The position numbers and the translations under genes are program-made. 64,000 bases of DNA, from contig NC_088301.1 of the NCBI RefSeq assembly GCF_032854445.1, forward strand, positions 35,823,187-35,887,186. The letters are read 5' to 3'. This document shows, one piece after another, positions 38,173-50,619 of this stretch; positions within the stretch are counted from its first letter, which is position 1; the number at the start of each line of letters is the position of its first letter. Origin of the DNA: Liolophura sinensis. Its lineage: Eukaryota > Mollusca > Polyplacophora > Chitonida > Chitonidae. The notes below the pieces were generated by a model, which was not told where the DNA came from, made no database searches, and saw nothing but the letters and a program-made list of their open reading frames with translations.

Positions 38173-39080
38173 TTGGCAACAACAGCAGCATGTCATCTGA
38201 TCTTGTCAAAGCAGATACAGGTATATTATCCACGGTACTTGTATTTTCTTCATCACCATCCACACATATCTCTCACTGGAAACGATAGCTCTCTCTTTGT
38301 GAACAAAAGAGATAAATTCATTCCTATCCGTGCAAACAGTGGTCGTTTATTAAGTTTAATGCTTATGTACCAGACATTATCAGATATAAGAGTTAGAAAG
38401 GTGAGTATACAGATTTCTCCCTTTCTTGCAAAATCTAAGGACATCTTACAGCCATCATATTCCCTAAGCTTTGCCATGGTTGATGGTAAAGCAGTAATGT
38501 GCCTCAAAGCTATAACAAATCCAATACCTACTATGGAAACCTGGATTACATCTTTTACCATATACATGGATCATCCAACAAAAGCCAGAGACATGCTTAA
38601 ATATATAAACACCATTCGCATCATGGTTTGGGTTGGAGAATATATGATGAAATCTCTCTGTGAGATTAGCTACGCAGTCCCCATTGATTAGTATACTGAT
38701 GGTGACTTAATGGATGATGGTATTCTTCCCAACACGCGAGCGATAATGAATTAGCAAACGGTAAACAGTCAAAGAGCTGAGAGTGTATGCACTCGGTACA
38801 ATAATGGTAAACGTGACTATAGAAAATGTATTCACAATTATTGTGAATATTGCAAGGTTGAAGGTAAATAAATGTTTTAAACTTTATGGTAAGACAAACA
38901 CTTAACTGGTCAAACCGAAGCTGCCCTTCTGTTCCGACAGGAGCGCCAATTAAGATTGTTGAGTTTATAGATTATCTGGCGAGTTACCCAACCACGGACG
39001 ATCATGAATTTTATTCGGTGACCTTACACATGGTTTTCCTTTGGATTACAGAGATCCTAAACATTGCTCTAAACCAGTAA
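38173..39080 (+). pseudogene. decayed DIRS/Ngaro-type (tyrosine-recombinase) retrotransposon remnant
   Basis: The open frame 38173-38691 ends with LSFAMVDGKAVM, METWITSFTIYM and HPTKARDMLKYINTIRI. This pattern is typical of the Gag-like protein of DIRS and Ngaro elements, which usually reads W-x-x-A-F ... P-x-K-A-x-x-L-L-x-Y-M-x-x-I-R. The weaker GEY...SYAVPID, a stop and DGDLMD fit its usual continuation. In the right order downstream, 38886-39080 holds GAPIKIVEFIDYLASYP, like the conserved start of the DIRS reverse-transcriptase frame (TPI...L..YL..YP). No catalytic RT or recombinase motifs remain. The match is from memory of family patterns, so this is a moderate call. Confidence 0.45.
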
Positions 39081-39204
39081 AACAAGAGTGCGGGTGAACA
39101 CAACATACGCCCTAACAAGTGCATTTGTTTGAAATGTATAAAACAATACCAGCACCATGGTGCTCTGAGGTGAATCTTTATGGGTGGTGATGATAGGTAT
39201 GGGG

Positions 39205-40210
39205 TTACCATGACAGCAGCGCAGGTGGCGATATGTTGTCCACCAAAAATGAAAACTTCATGCGGAAAACGGTCGGACTTGCAGGTCGGATACGAAGCAA
39301 TTTCCATGTATATAGTATGTATGCGCAAAATCGCTATAAAGTTACCATGACAACCGCAGAAATAGACAAATGTGAGCCGTGACACATCATCATCTGTGTA
39401 TCTATGTATCCGCCCAAAATCATATCCATTAATATAGTATCAGAAGTCCTTCATCTAGAAGTATGCAACTTCCCTATAGCTTTTTTCCACAGCACCTTAC
39501 ACCTTTTTTCGATCTCTAACACATTATGTGATCTATCTGCGCAGCCATGTATTTTTCTCTCTCTATTTGGCAGCAAACGTTTGAGAAACGGTTGATCCAT
39601 GGTGGGGAAAATGTTTCAAACTCTGTTGTGTTGAAACTGACTTACAACAACAGAGAGTTTTGTAAATTGACAACAATCTCTTTGGCACTAACTGTTTTAC
39701 AATTGCTTGGAAATATAAAAATAATCAATGGGTTCTTAGCTGCATAGTAACAATGATTAAAGAAATCGTAGTTTTTAAATACGGAATTCGGTTTCAACGC
39801 GTGGCCAGCTCTTGTAGGAGCCGTTTACATTAGATTTCCCATGATTCAGTTCATAAATATGAGTCGCGACACGTCATCTCTGTATGTACGTATCCACCAA
39901 AAATTAAAACTCTGTGTGGAAAACTGTTAGTTATAACTCGGGGACGAAACCATATCTGTTTACATGTATATAGTGTACATAGGGAAATGGCAATCTGGTA
40001 ACCATGTTAACCGCGGAAATGGACAAATGTGAGTCGCGACACATCGTCATCTGTGTATCCACCAAAAATTAAAACTGTACGCAAAAAAACAGTTATAGTC
40101 CAGACATGAAATCATTTATATTTATAAAGTACATACAAGGAAAATGGCTATCTGATTGGCATGACAACCCCAGAAATGGACAAAATGGACACGAAACCAT
40201 ATCTGTTTAC
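39205..40210. repeat. degenerate repeat array, about 190-bp unit
   Basis: Recurring segments are CCACCAAAAATTAAAACT, ACATGTATATAGTGTACAT, ACCATGACAACCGCAGAAAT, GGACAAATGTGAGTCGCGAC and ACATCATCATCTGTGTATC. Copies occupy 39205-39430 and about 39855-40210, with some 430 bp of unrelated sequence between them. Confidence 0.75.
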
Positions 40211-42060
40211 ATGTACATTGTGTACAGAAGGAAAACCCTTGACCTAGACAAATGCTCCGTGCAGTAGAACACATCATGATATTGCCATGACTCTTCTGTC
40301 CGTACATCCAGACCACTCCCAAAACTTGGCTTCCACCTATATAACCAGTACTATTTTGATAAAGCCATGTGATGTGGTAGCAAGTTTGTCATGTGTTACA
40401 TGTGAACAAATTCAGTACATGTATTGGATATAAAGCAAGCTTCATGACAGGATGGTGTCACCCACTATTAAGATGATTATGTTCTTGATGGCTAGAGTTT
40501 CCCCAAGAAGCTATGGAATAACTATTTCACTATCTTTGATTCATTATAGTAGTGCATGTAGGTCGGGAGAAAACTGGTGGGCCTGTTACTCTGAGTTATG
40601 TATACACCAACAGAGTTGATTTAGGACATTAAAATGCAAGGCTGTACGCAGATTTGTAGTCGTTTTCAACTTTACTGTATCCTATCACACATTTACCTAG
40701 AGCGCCTATTTGTCTGTCCGTCTAAGGTAACGCAGCGATATGGCATTACAAGGAAATTTTTATTACATTACACAGTGGGTGTTACGTTAAGCATATAGGT
40801 TTCTAAGCCTACTAAGGTCTGAAATAAATCTGCCTAAATGTCACTGTTGATTGCCACAAGACAAGTTCAATCTTTCACAAAAAGCTACGGGCTCTGCATT
40901 CCGTTCTAATATCAGATAAGAACGAATTACACCAATAGAAGTTCGCATGCTACAAAAACTGTTAAGAAACCTCATCATTTTAATAGGGAAAATTCCGATA
41001 ATAAAGTTGATTTGTAGATGTTGTTGCAATTTTTATATCAGTTCAATGATGTGGTATTATTTGTTGACAGATTCTAGTTGTCTATCAGTGCAATGCATTT
41101 CATTGTTTTCAGTACACTTCTTGAAAAAAAAGATATGCTGTCGGTACTGTCTAAACTCGAAGACTCGCATGTTAAAACATAGACAATCTGTCAATTTTCA
41201 CATGGGTGGGATAAAGAACATAGTAAAATAATATTTAATCTTCTGATTTACGGTCTTGGATGGATGGGGGTACCAATTATTTCAAGAAATTTTGCACTCT
41301 GTTCGCCACTTTGTTTTCGTAAGGACCTAGCTCGAAAACTGTATTTGGAACATTATTCTGCTTTGGATCACATTAGACAAGTTTTCAAACATTTGAGCTA
41401 AAATGATCAAGCTCTCAGTTTAACAACATTTGATGCATACTTTTACGCTTATTCTCAAATAAACAGTAAAAACAAACACAAAGTAATTGGTTACGATGAA
41501 TCTACTCAACATCCCTTAATTAAAAAGCTAGCTTCATGTTTCCAATGAGCTTCAGAGGGAACACGGTTATTAATATACTCCAAAATGTTTGCTCCTACTT
41601 ATTTATTTAAGGTCACAAATCTGTTTTTAAGAGCCATTGGTCATACCATTAATGATACGTCTATTAGGGCTTTAGCTATCACAGACGTCTTTTCAACTTA
41701 TCCTCTTGGGCTGAGCATCTTGCTTGTCCTTGAGATATTCAACAGATCAGTGTGGAATCCAGGTGAGGACAATATGGACATAAATACATTTAATTTAAAT
41801 AGTAAATTGCAAAGTATACATAAAACAACGAGTTGGAAAAAAATTGTATGGGTTGATTTTGGAGTAGGGAGCACTAATTATCTTTATCTAATTAATTTAT
41901 TGATGGAGGAACTTGGAATGTTCGGAATATACCACAAATGGACAATATTCCTGACGAAACAGCGAAAACTGAGTTCGAACACGGGACCAGGCCAAGCGCC
42001 TGACAGACACAGCGCCTTATTTATATGAGAAAGCGAGAACGCTCGCTCCCATACACCCAC
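40211..42060. other. gene-free AT-rich sequence
   Basis: No supported gene. An open frame at 41585-42028 (plus, 147 codons) shows no recognisable domain, signal peptide or splice context. It may be transposon debris. Confidence 0.4.
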
Positions 42061-42061
42061 C

Positions 42062-42224
42062 ATGGAAAATTCATTTGTTTTAATGCGAGACTCATTCGTT
42101 TGGATGGGAAGATTCATTCGTCTTCACGGAAGGATTCATTCGTCTTGACGGAAGAATTCATTCGTTTTGAGGGGAGGATTCAGCGATTCGTTTTGATGGG
42201 AGGATTCATTCGTTTGGAAGGGAA
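42062..42224. repeat. short tandem repeat of GATTCATTCGTTT units
   Basis: About seven copies of a 23-27-base unit GATTCATTCGTTTTGATGGG with CTT/TTT and GGA/GGG variants. Confidence 0.9.
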
Positions 42225-44459
42225 CATTAATATGCATCCCTGTATTAAATAATGTAATTACAACTATAGGAATGTAGCTGCAGGCACACTTTGTAAGAAT
42301 GGTTTCTTAAATATAGATAGATTTCATGCATCTGGTAAGTTGTGGGTTTTATCCCATGACCCTGAAAACAGTCGTTGAGCTCGTTGAGTCCTGCTGGATA
42401 ATAACCTTCCGTAAACAGCATTATTTGCCGCTGCTTACAAAATACCCTAAATGACCTACAATTGTTCGTTTTTCCCAATTCTGAGAGTTCTATTGATTTT
42501 AGAAAGGTGTTTTGAGGTTTGTTCGAAACGGTTGCACGTTATTCTAATGGGAAAATGCAACGCTTTATGACATTTATTTTTTCTACATCCAGGGGCTTAT
42601 CGTATGACTGCTTCCAAATTATGTCAGTGTCTTTTAGTGAGATCTGATCGCTCTTTTGGATAAAGCAACTTCAAAATGTAACCTATACTGTTTAGTGTTA
42701 GCTGCACCTCTTTGCCATCGGGAGACAATGACGCTCATGTAGTGTCCAAGCAGTTGCATGAATGTCCCCTGGAAGCAGTAATATCCTATAAACAAACAGG
42801 AAATTCATCGTAATTTCATTATACTCTACCATGTTGCCAAGGAAAAGGGCTTGCAGTCCATTTGTGAATAATTATGAAATTTTTTTCTGTGTCTGTCTCA
42901 TAATTGTTCACCAAGTGAGCTTGGTGGAGGTGAAGGGAAAGAGTACCTGTGGTATGAGGAAGATGTTTGTTCTGTTATCACCTGACGTTGTTAGGAGTCT
43001 GCAGTATTTAATAATGCATCGAGATAATGTGAATATCTGAAAGGAAAACAAGCACATGTTTGCTAATGAAGCCCAGGTACCAACTGATGGTTGCAAAGCC
43101 TTCAGGAATATCACCAGCATGTGCAATGTGTGTAGAACAGCACTCCTGGAGACAGAAAATACACATGTAAATAGGGGGCAAGTTGTAATAAGCATCTGGG
43201 TACAACTTATGTAACTACATGCATTTCTACAGACAAGCTGTGTGTTTTTAAATTTGAGAAAAGTTCTATAATGGTCATGCCTTGGGTGGATTTTTTGAGA
43301 AGTAAGCCTTGTGTATAAAATATATTTATGTTTTCATTTTAAAGGGACATTATGTTGCCGAGAGATATTCAGAATTTTTTAGTTGTTTCAAAAATGAATT
43401 GCACTTGACTCCTAATTGAACTCCCTAGGCCTTTGTTTTCCGAAAACATTGGAAATTTGTCACCTGCCTGCTTTCTTGAAAACGAATTATAAGTGTGTTA
43501 AACCAAATACGATCGGTCTTTCCATGTATTAGAAAGTATTTGTAATTCCCAACGATCTGTATAGCATAACTGAAGACACACTGTAGACTGCATAATTACA
43601 ACACAATACTATGTCTGATATTTGATGTACATTGAACATCTCCCACCGTCTGCACTACATGGGAATGTGACCCAGACTAAAAGTCAATCTTCGGCAATAC
43701 TTCTAAATATAGCGACTTGAGTGAATGAGTGAACAATCAAAGCACAGTTTAGTCCAGTAGATAATCAGGATGTCTTAACTTTTTCTAGAAAAGTTTATTA
43801 AGGACAGAACAATTATTCGCTCGGCAATTTGTTCAACATTATTCTGACATTTATTTACAGATTTTTGATAAGAAGGACGCTGTTGAAAATTGAAAATGTT
43901 GGCAGATCATAACATGAGCCACACTAGCCCCGAAGTTTTCCAACTCCTTTTCTCATACTGGCCTAGCGTCTTTGGAGTCTCGATTGCAGTCATGTTGAGC
44001 AGTTACGCGCATGTCCTGTGTCATACTGGAGCAATGGGAAGATGGCGGCATTCCACGAGGAGCGCATACCGTTGAAGCCTTCATGACTATAGTAAATCTA
44101 TTCTATATCGAGTAGGGGCGTATTGCGGCGGCGTGGTGGGTGCGGAAAGTAGGTCTTTAGGCTGGGGTCTTATTTGCGCGAGACTTGTTCGATAACAAGG
44201 ACAATCGGCCTGGACCTTCGTTGAGTACGAAATTAACATTTGTAAGCGTTAAGACTCCAAGTTTCTATCACACAAAATAAAAAAAAACATAAGGTCCCAG
44301 AGGAAAGAATGACATTACATTTTGAAAGGTACTCTAATAACCTACGATCCCTGGGTGCCATAATAAATATAATACAGTAACAAGACTCTTAGAAGGTTCT
44401 CTCCCTAATGTCAGTCTATAAACAGCTATGAGCAGTCCATCAAAATCCCCCACCGGATT
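42225..44459. other. gene-free sequence
   Basis: No exon I can support. The open frame 43890-44075 begins with a hydrophobic stretch (VFQLLFSYWPSVFGVSIAVM) but has no clear donor or homology. It could be an unrecognised first exon. Confidence 0.35.
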
Positions 44460-44469
44460 AGGTGATAGT

Positions 44470-44578
44470 ATTTATTTGTTCATTTATTTGATTGGTGTTT
44501 TACACCGTACTCAAGAATATTTCACATACGACAGCCACCAGCATTATGGTGAGAGGAAACCGGACACAGCCCGGGTGA
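44470..44578 (-). mobile_element. SINE tail fragment, same family as 31391-31644
   Basis: TTTATTTGATTGGTGTTTTA and CGTACTCAAGAATATTTCAC followed by CAGCATTATGGTGAGAGGAA match the complement of the full-length SINE tail. The head is missing. Confidence 0.85.
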
Positions 44579-46425
44579 ATGTATGATAGATTGGGTTAAC
44601 TTCGACTTCACACTTCACACTTCTGTTTCCACGTAAAAGTTTTGTTTAGCATAAGGAGTTATTTCCGATCATTTTGAAACGTCTACGGTAATAGAAACCA
44701 ATACATAGATTGTACGGACTGTTTAGAAAAAAGTGTAAGTCATGTAATTTTTGCCACAATATTTCGAAAGATTTTACGCGCACAAAACTTGCATTACAGT
44801 CTCGATTTATAAGAACAAAGTAACGGTTTCTAATATACAAAAGCTATGTTTAAAGAGGCAAACATGTTCGTTGGAAATACGAAATCAATGGCTTTTTTAT
44901 GCAAGCAACAATTCGAAAACATTAACTACAGAAAATAATGGCAGGCAGCTTAACGACTTCATGAACTACGTGTAATTTCGTTTCGTCACCAAGGGTATAG
45001 GCTTATCTAGACTGTTGATTAAGTTCAAGTTCAAACAAGGCAATTGTAACCGGTGAAATCGTCATTCATGATTCCATCAACTTCCGCACATTGCACTCAA
45101 TCATTCTGGGTTGCTCTTTTCACTATACCACTCCTTGTATGTTGGGCAGACATTGATATGTTATCTTTCCGGTCGATATACGATATCGGCGTTTGGAACA
45201 TTGGTAGCAACAGTTACGACACCACCACCAGTAACCTCTGTTCTGAAGATTCTCCTTCAGTCGTCATTTCTTTAGCATCAGCAGATACCGAGGAGTCTCC
45301 CAGTTATTCGAGATAAATTCGAGATAGATAATAGGGCGAACCTTGTATTCTTCAGCAAGAGTGAAAATTTTGTTTCGATTTCATCCGACCCGGGCTTGAC
45401 CCATTGTGTACTTCTAGTACTTTGGAATCCTTTGAGTCCATTCAGTACTAGACTCAACTTCGAGGACATCGGTTTGATGACGTATTGACTCCTTATTCGT
45501 GACAAGGACGGTCGCACTTATATTTCATCCATTGCAGGCGTCTACAAACGCAATAGCAGTATGTGCAAAAAAAATTACTGGGCGGGTCATGACCTTCCTG
45601 TTCCTTTTCACTATCTCTACCAGTATACCATTAGGCCCCTTTTTGTGGGCGGTCGATAAGAAGTTTCAGGTCAGTGTCAAAATATACTTGTCGCAAAAGC
45701 ATACTCGCTGTCGAGAGTCCTGTCTTTATTATGTCTATGAGCATAGAGGTAAAAGACAACCTTTGCTTTCTTCTCCTATAGAATCAATTATCAGGTTATG
45801 GACGAATCAACTAAGGCGATAAAAACATCCGCCTAGCACTGTCACTGGTTTATAACATGGACCTCATACACGTTCCCTTGTTACGTACACATTTCAGGAT
45901 ATGCTTGAAGTGTGTTACCCTGCTCCAAAACTGGATATTTATATTTCTTCCAGCATATCATGGCCAGGATAGAAGAGGGGTCATACTAGATAGTGAGGAT
46001 GTAATTATTACGATTTATGGTTGCCTTTTACGCCACTACGTCGCTGTCGCGAGTTATACGAATTATGTGCTTTATATATTACGAATAACACAATGCATTC
46101 AAATAATAACAAAAGTAATATGAACTTCGAGTATAAAGTCATGTTATTAACCTGCGCCAGTTCGAATGTTAAGCATTTAATGTAAGTTGGGAATTTCCTG
46201 GAATTGTAAGGAAAAAAGATGACCGAGGGAACGACTCGGCTATGGAGACAACTCCTGATTATAGTCAAGTCAAAGTTGTTTTCCTTCAGCGGATGCACTC
46301 TCCTTTCTGTAGCAGCTCGTTGATAACACATTTTAATAGTATTAAAGCATGGATACTCCCACATAGCGCAGTGTCGTGTAGATTTTGCTGCGAATTTCCT
46401 AGCCCATGCTGAGAAGCTGATCGAT
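44579..46425. other. gene-free sequence upstream of the hAT pseudogene
   Basis: No supported host exon. Part of it probably belongs to the 5' terminal region of the hAT element whose coding part starts at 46426, but I could not identify its terminal repeat. Confidence 0.35.
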
Positions 46426-47319
46426 ATGTCGACACGCGCACATGAAACTGCGACGGAACATGAAGCCGAAACTCAAGCTGAAGCGCATCGAAAGAAGTAT
46501 AAGAAAACAACCAACCTAACGAAACAAAAATTCCGGAAGACATACATGAACTTATGGTCGTGTCTCGAACCATCGATGAAAAGGGAATCATTCGTTCGCT
46601 GTCGGTTGTGCTCCAAGGATTTTAAAATCGTTTCACGTGCGGCCTCTTCAAACAGTATGACAAAATATCTCGTCAGAAAAGAAACTGATTCTCATACAAC
46701 GTTGCAACGGAAAACCATAGCAGCTGAAGTTACCGTGTGCGAAATGATGGCTGAACTTAACCTACCTCTTGCTACTGCTGATTCCTTGACGAAATCATTC
46801 AAACACATGTTCCCAGGCTCCACCATTGCGAAAGGTACAGTATTCTCTTTAAAATGTGTGGATTTTTTTTTGTTTGTTTGTTTTCATTTTGAATCACCTG
46901 CCTATAATTACAGTTTGTTATTGACTTCTGTTCTGTTGATATTGATTCATTAAAATGATGAAAAATCAACTTTGTTTTCTTTTTAGTTTTGTTTCTTTTT
47001 TTCTTTGATTAAATAATACTCTACAGCTGGGAAACTAAAATTTGACAGAGTTGTTGGCCTAAACTTAATCGTGTGCTGTTATTTTTTTTTTTAATTCACA
47101 TCTTTGTTTAGACCAAGAATTTGTTTTCTTCCTAATATTAATATTATAAATAATATGACTAATGGGCATTTGGGGTGGCACAATTTTAAAAAAATGGTAG
47201 ATTCCTCTGTTTCCAAATTTTATAAAGTATGGAACAATAGAATAAAATAATTCAAGTTTGTAAACCCGTACAAAAAAAAATTTTCTCATTGTGTAGTTTA
47301 CTTATTTACTTATTAAGAG

Positions 47320-48200
47320 CAGGGTTCGCACGGGTCTTTGAATACCTTGAAAGTTCTTAAATTTTATTTTGGTAATTCAAGGACTGGAAAGTGCTTGAAT
47401 TTGAACATTTTTATGTGGAGGTCATTGAAAGTACTTGATTTAGTTTGTGTCACGTGAAGAAAGTTATTCGGTGGTAATAATCTGTGAATCAACTGGCAAC
47501 GGACATGCATCTAAAGCGGCCGCCAGTGGTATGTACGCGTTCATAGTTTGGCGCCACTACAGGCTTCCTTTTTTTCCGCCAGAGGGCGCTAAGAGCGCCA
47601 TTTTTTGGTTTGGCGGTAAAAACTTACGCTGTAGTCATTGAGAGTGATTGGTGCCTGGAAAAAAGTATTAGAGATGCCAGGCAACTGTCGTCTTAGCGAT
47701 GAATGGTTGCAATTCCCAGATTTCAAGGACGGGCTTGTGCGCGACGCCAGCAGTGCCAGTCGGGCATAATGCCGATTGTGCCTCCGAAGTATAGATGTCT
47801 CCAGTATGGGCAAGTCTGCCCTGGACTACTCGTGGCTGACAGTGGCGCAATTTACAAACACGTGCGTTGTGCGGAAACATTTTAAGCTGCGCTTTTTATT
47901 CTGACGGACAGAGGAAATGTATAAGAATCAATGATGGGTTGTCTGATTATCAGTGATGTCTGCACTGACTGAAGGCTATGGCACCAACACAAGGCTGCGT
48001 ACCAGTCGAACGCCACGGCATGGCTGTACCACGCGTATGAAATGACCTAAAAAAGTATTCAAGCTCCGCCTGTTGTCGCATTTTGTACGCCAAAGCGGAG
48101 ATTGTGACTGTAGTTTGAGGTACTTGAATTTGTATTTTAAGTACTCGAAAGTACTTGAGAAGTCCTTGATTTCTTTTGGCCGCCAGGCGTGCGAACCCTG
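47320..48200 (+). mobile_element. non-autonomous hAT element nested in the hAT intron
   Basis: The ends are CAGGGTTCGCACG and its exact complement, 13-bp terminal inverted repeats of the CAGGGTTCG type used by many hAT elements. Subterminal CTTGAAAGTTCTTAAATTTT and GTACTTGAATTTG segments are also roughly inverted. The 6-bp sequence TAAGAG flanks both ends (47314-47319 and 48201-48206). hAT elements usually duplicate 8 bp, so the shorter match may reflect decay. The 881-bp body carries a broken BED finger. Confidence 0.88.
47674..47880 (+). pseudogene. broken BED-type zinc finger inside the nested hAT element
   Basis: ATG at 47674 opens GNCRLSDEWLQFPDFKDGLV, a TAA stop at 47767, then CRLC and SSMGKSALDYS. 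This follows the pattern of the N-terminal BED finger of a hAT transposase: DEWL, FK-x-WL, A-R-C-x-L-C, NMG-x-x-AL-x-SH. The stop sits at the residue before the first Cys pair, and the His pair is lost. It shows the nested element is a deletion derivative of an autonomous hAT. Confidence 0.6.
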
Positions 48201-48493
48201 TAAGAGGTTGATTGTACAAAAGGATTTCTTTACCACATAATGGACCATTTTTTTTTTGTCTTTACCGTTGAGAATGTTTTTCTTTTGTTGTTTCAGATAT
48301 GAAATGCTCTAGGAATAAAATAACCGCTGTTATTAAAGAATTGGCCCGAGGTGCTAAAGAATCCTTGATTATAAGGATGAAAGGTCAGCTAATAATACGT
48401 CGGTTTTTTTAACCCAGAGGTTCTGGACGCGATTATCACTCACTGCTGTATGTTTCCACTCACCACAGGCAGATCAGTGGTTAATTTTCATGG

Positions 48494-48566
48494 TATAAGT
48501 ACCTGTATAAAAGTCCTTGAATTTTTTTTTTTTTTTTTTTTTTGCCACTTGGCGTGCAAACCCGTC
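48494..48566. mobile_element. solo right end of a hAT-like element with poly-T run
   Basis: AAAGTCCTTGAAT, then 22 T, then GCCACTTGGCGTGCAAACCC matches the right end of the nested element (AAGTCCTTGATT ... GCCGCCAGGCGTGCGAACCC). No matching left end is apparent nearby. Confidence 0.6.
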
Positions 48567-49943
48567 TTTTTTCTCTAACTTTTTTCTCTAACTGCTTTTT
48601 ATGCCATTTTCTTCAGGATAATTTTATGTTCTAGCTGAAAGAAAATATACATACTGGGTTTTATCAGCTATGTTGCCACATATTATCAAATTTATCCCTA
48701 AATAATTCAGAGACCAGGTGCTTTGGAATCTATACAATACCTTGATTTTCCCAGTTAAAAGGGAAATGTAGTGTCAAAGTGTCATTAGTAAAATTATTTT
48801 AATTTGCTAGTTTCAGGTGCCTTGCTCGCATGGTATTAAACTGGGATGTTCTAAAGGTCTTCTTTGCAAAAGAGAAACAGGAACTAGCAAAAGGGACAAA
48901 TGCAACGGACACGTATGCAGGAAAGAAGGTTGAAAATGTGTATACCTTTGTCAGATCACCAACAAACTGTTTGCCCATTTCCTTGTTGGAAACAGTGCTT
49001 GTTGCTTTTCAAGATAAAGAATCTAAAAGCCATCTTCTTGGAAGATCTCTCTAAAGCCTAGTGAGAAGCATATTTGAGTGCTACCTTAAGCCTTCAGCAC
49101 TTACTGGACAGTCCCTCCAGGAAGTCCACTTTATGCAGCTGTATAGTCTAAAGCCTAACGAGAGTATCCTCATTTGTGATGCTGCTGAAGCTTATCTGAA
49201 GAACAAAGAGGAAAATCACTTGAGGGAGGAAAGGATCTCTGACTTCTTCCAGTCAGTAAAGAGATATTTTCAAGTAGTATCCAAGTACTTACTTGAGAAA
49301 CTACCCCTTACTGACAGCCTTCTACAACGCACTAAACTGGCTGATCCTGCAATTAGAATAAACATTGAGGACAAAAGCTTGAAGTTTTTCCCATGCGTTC
49401 TTCCAAAGGACGTTTTAAGGCAAACTTTGCTGCAACAGTTTGCAGCGTACTAGAGTTTAAGTGACGCTGACGTAAACAGCTGCTTTTCAGAGAGAATTGA
49501 CACTGCGATTGGGAACTTGTGAGATGAACTAAGAGAATTGTGCTTTAAGGAACTTGCAACTGTAATTTGTGGTATCTTAACAATTTCTCATTCCAGTGCT
49601 CACTGTGAGCGCGTTTTTTCATGTGTACGAAAAAAACGAACCACTCAAAGACCAAGTCCATCTGATGATACTCTGGAAAGTTTGCTTCTCCTCAAATCAT
49701 GCCCAGCAAAGTTTGGGACAAGAAATTAGTCCTGGTGAACTGGACAGATTTAAATCCGTTCATTACCACTCCCTGCCCAAGTAGAGGAGTTTGAGGTCGC
49801 CTTTAATAGAAATATCAATAAAAGAACTGAGAATTTTGAGGGCGAAATGGCAGATCAAAAACTACTACTGTCTGTGTACATCACATTTCCAGACTATATA
49901 ACATAAAATGTATACAAGGTTGGAATTAATGTGCTGCAATGTT

Positions 49944-49979
49944 TGTGGGTTACCGTATTTTTAGGTGCGGTAACCCACA
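49944..49979. repeat. 12-bp perfect inverted repeat with 12-base loop
   Basis: TGTGGGTTACCG and CGGTAACCCACA flank TATTTTTAGGTG. It lies about 200 bases after the hAT stop codon, so it may be part of that element's 3' terminal region. Confidence 0.85.
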
Positions 49980-50619
49980 TTTAAAAATATGTTACCACTC
50001 GTCGATTTCATTGTTGTTTTATGTTTTCTTTTTTCAAGAGCAATCCCTCCGTTTACTGAATTTAGTAGCACATCACAGTGACACCTGATTTTATCAAACA
50101 GAAATGCTGTCTGCAAAACATTACAGATAACCTGGTTTACTATTATGGGATCCATTTATATACATGTACCTTTAACATAGGACCTCCTCGTGCAGCAGAC
50201 CTGCATGTTATCAGTACCTAGGGTACCAATATCAGGCGATAGTCATGAAAATGTGGGATTTGTTGTAACAATCATCTAATTAAATTAAGGAAGGTTTGGT
50301 ACGTGCGCAGAGAACGAACTGCTCAAGAGCCTGCGCAATGCATGAGAAAAGATTGTTCAAGGTGCACTTTGAAGAAATGTGCACGCCTGCCTACTCCCAA
50401 ACACACGAATGGCCTACTAGGAAATGGCAGGTTTATCTTATTAAAATACTACGGAGAGGTTAGGGTTTTATCAGAAATGCAAATCAAAACATTTCGTCCA
50501 CCGCATGACCTGTATCTTATGATCTGTCATGCAACTTCTAGTTAAATATTCCGTTGAAGTCGTGTCATCGAACATTTAATAGAGTTTTTGTTCCAGAAAG
50601 GTGAAAAAATTACTATTTT

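Larger units (their letters stand above)
46426..49729 (+). pseudogene. decayed hAT-family transposase gene (BED finger to C-terminal dimer domain)
   Basis: Exon 1, 46426-46834, encodes 136 residues: a basic N-terminus, then a BED-type finger region (YMNLWSCLEP, FVRCRLCSKDFKI) and the hAT spacer (VCEMMAELNLPLATADSLTK, MFPGSTIAKG). It splices in phase 1 to 48297 (DMKCSRNKITAVIKELA), after which the frame soon stops near 48412. The C-terminal part runs in one frame over 48817-49729: WDVLKVFFAKEKQEL, FECYLKPSAL, then the dimerisation domain (HSSAHCERVFSCVRKKRTT, DDTLESLLLLKS). This stretch has three in-frame stops (TAA 49052, TAG 49451, TGA 49520) but no frameshift. The central RNase-H-like catalytic region between 48412 and 48817 is absent or unreadable. 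It is not an active transposase. Confidence 0.8.

Noticed and set aside
41585-42028. 147-codon plus-strand frame
   Set aside because: No domain, no splice context and no start context that I can support; described only as unassigned sequence.
43890-44075. Possible membrane-protein first exon (FSYWPSVFGVSIAVM)
   Set aside because: Hydrophobic, but no donor, no homology and no following exon recognised.
49061-49453. Independent 130-residue gene
   Set aside because: It is the middle of the hAT C-terminal frame, bounded by in-frame stops, not a separate gene.
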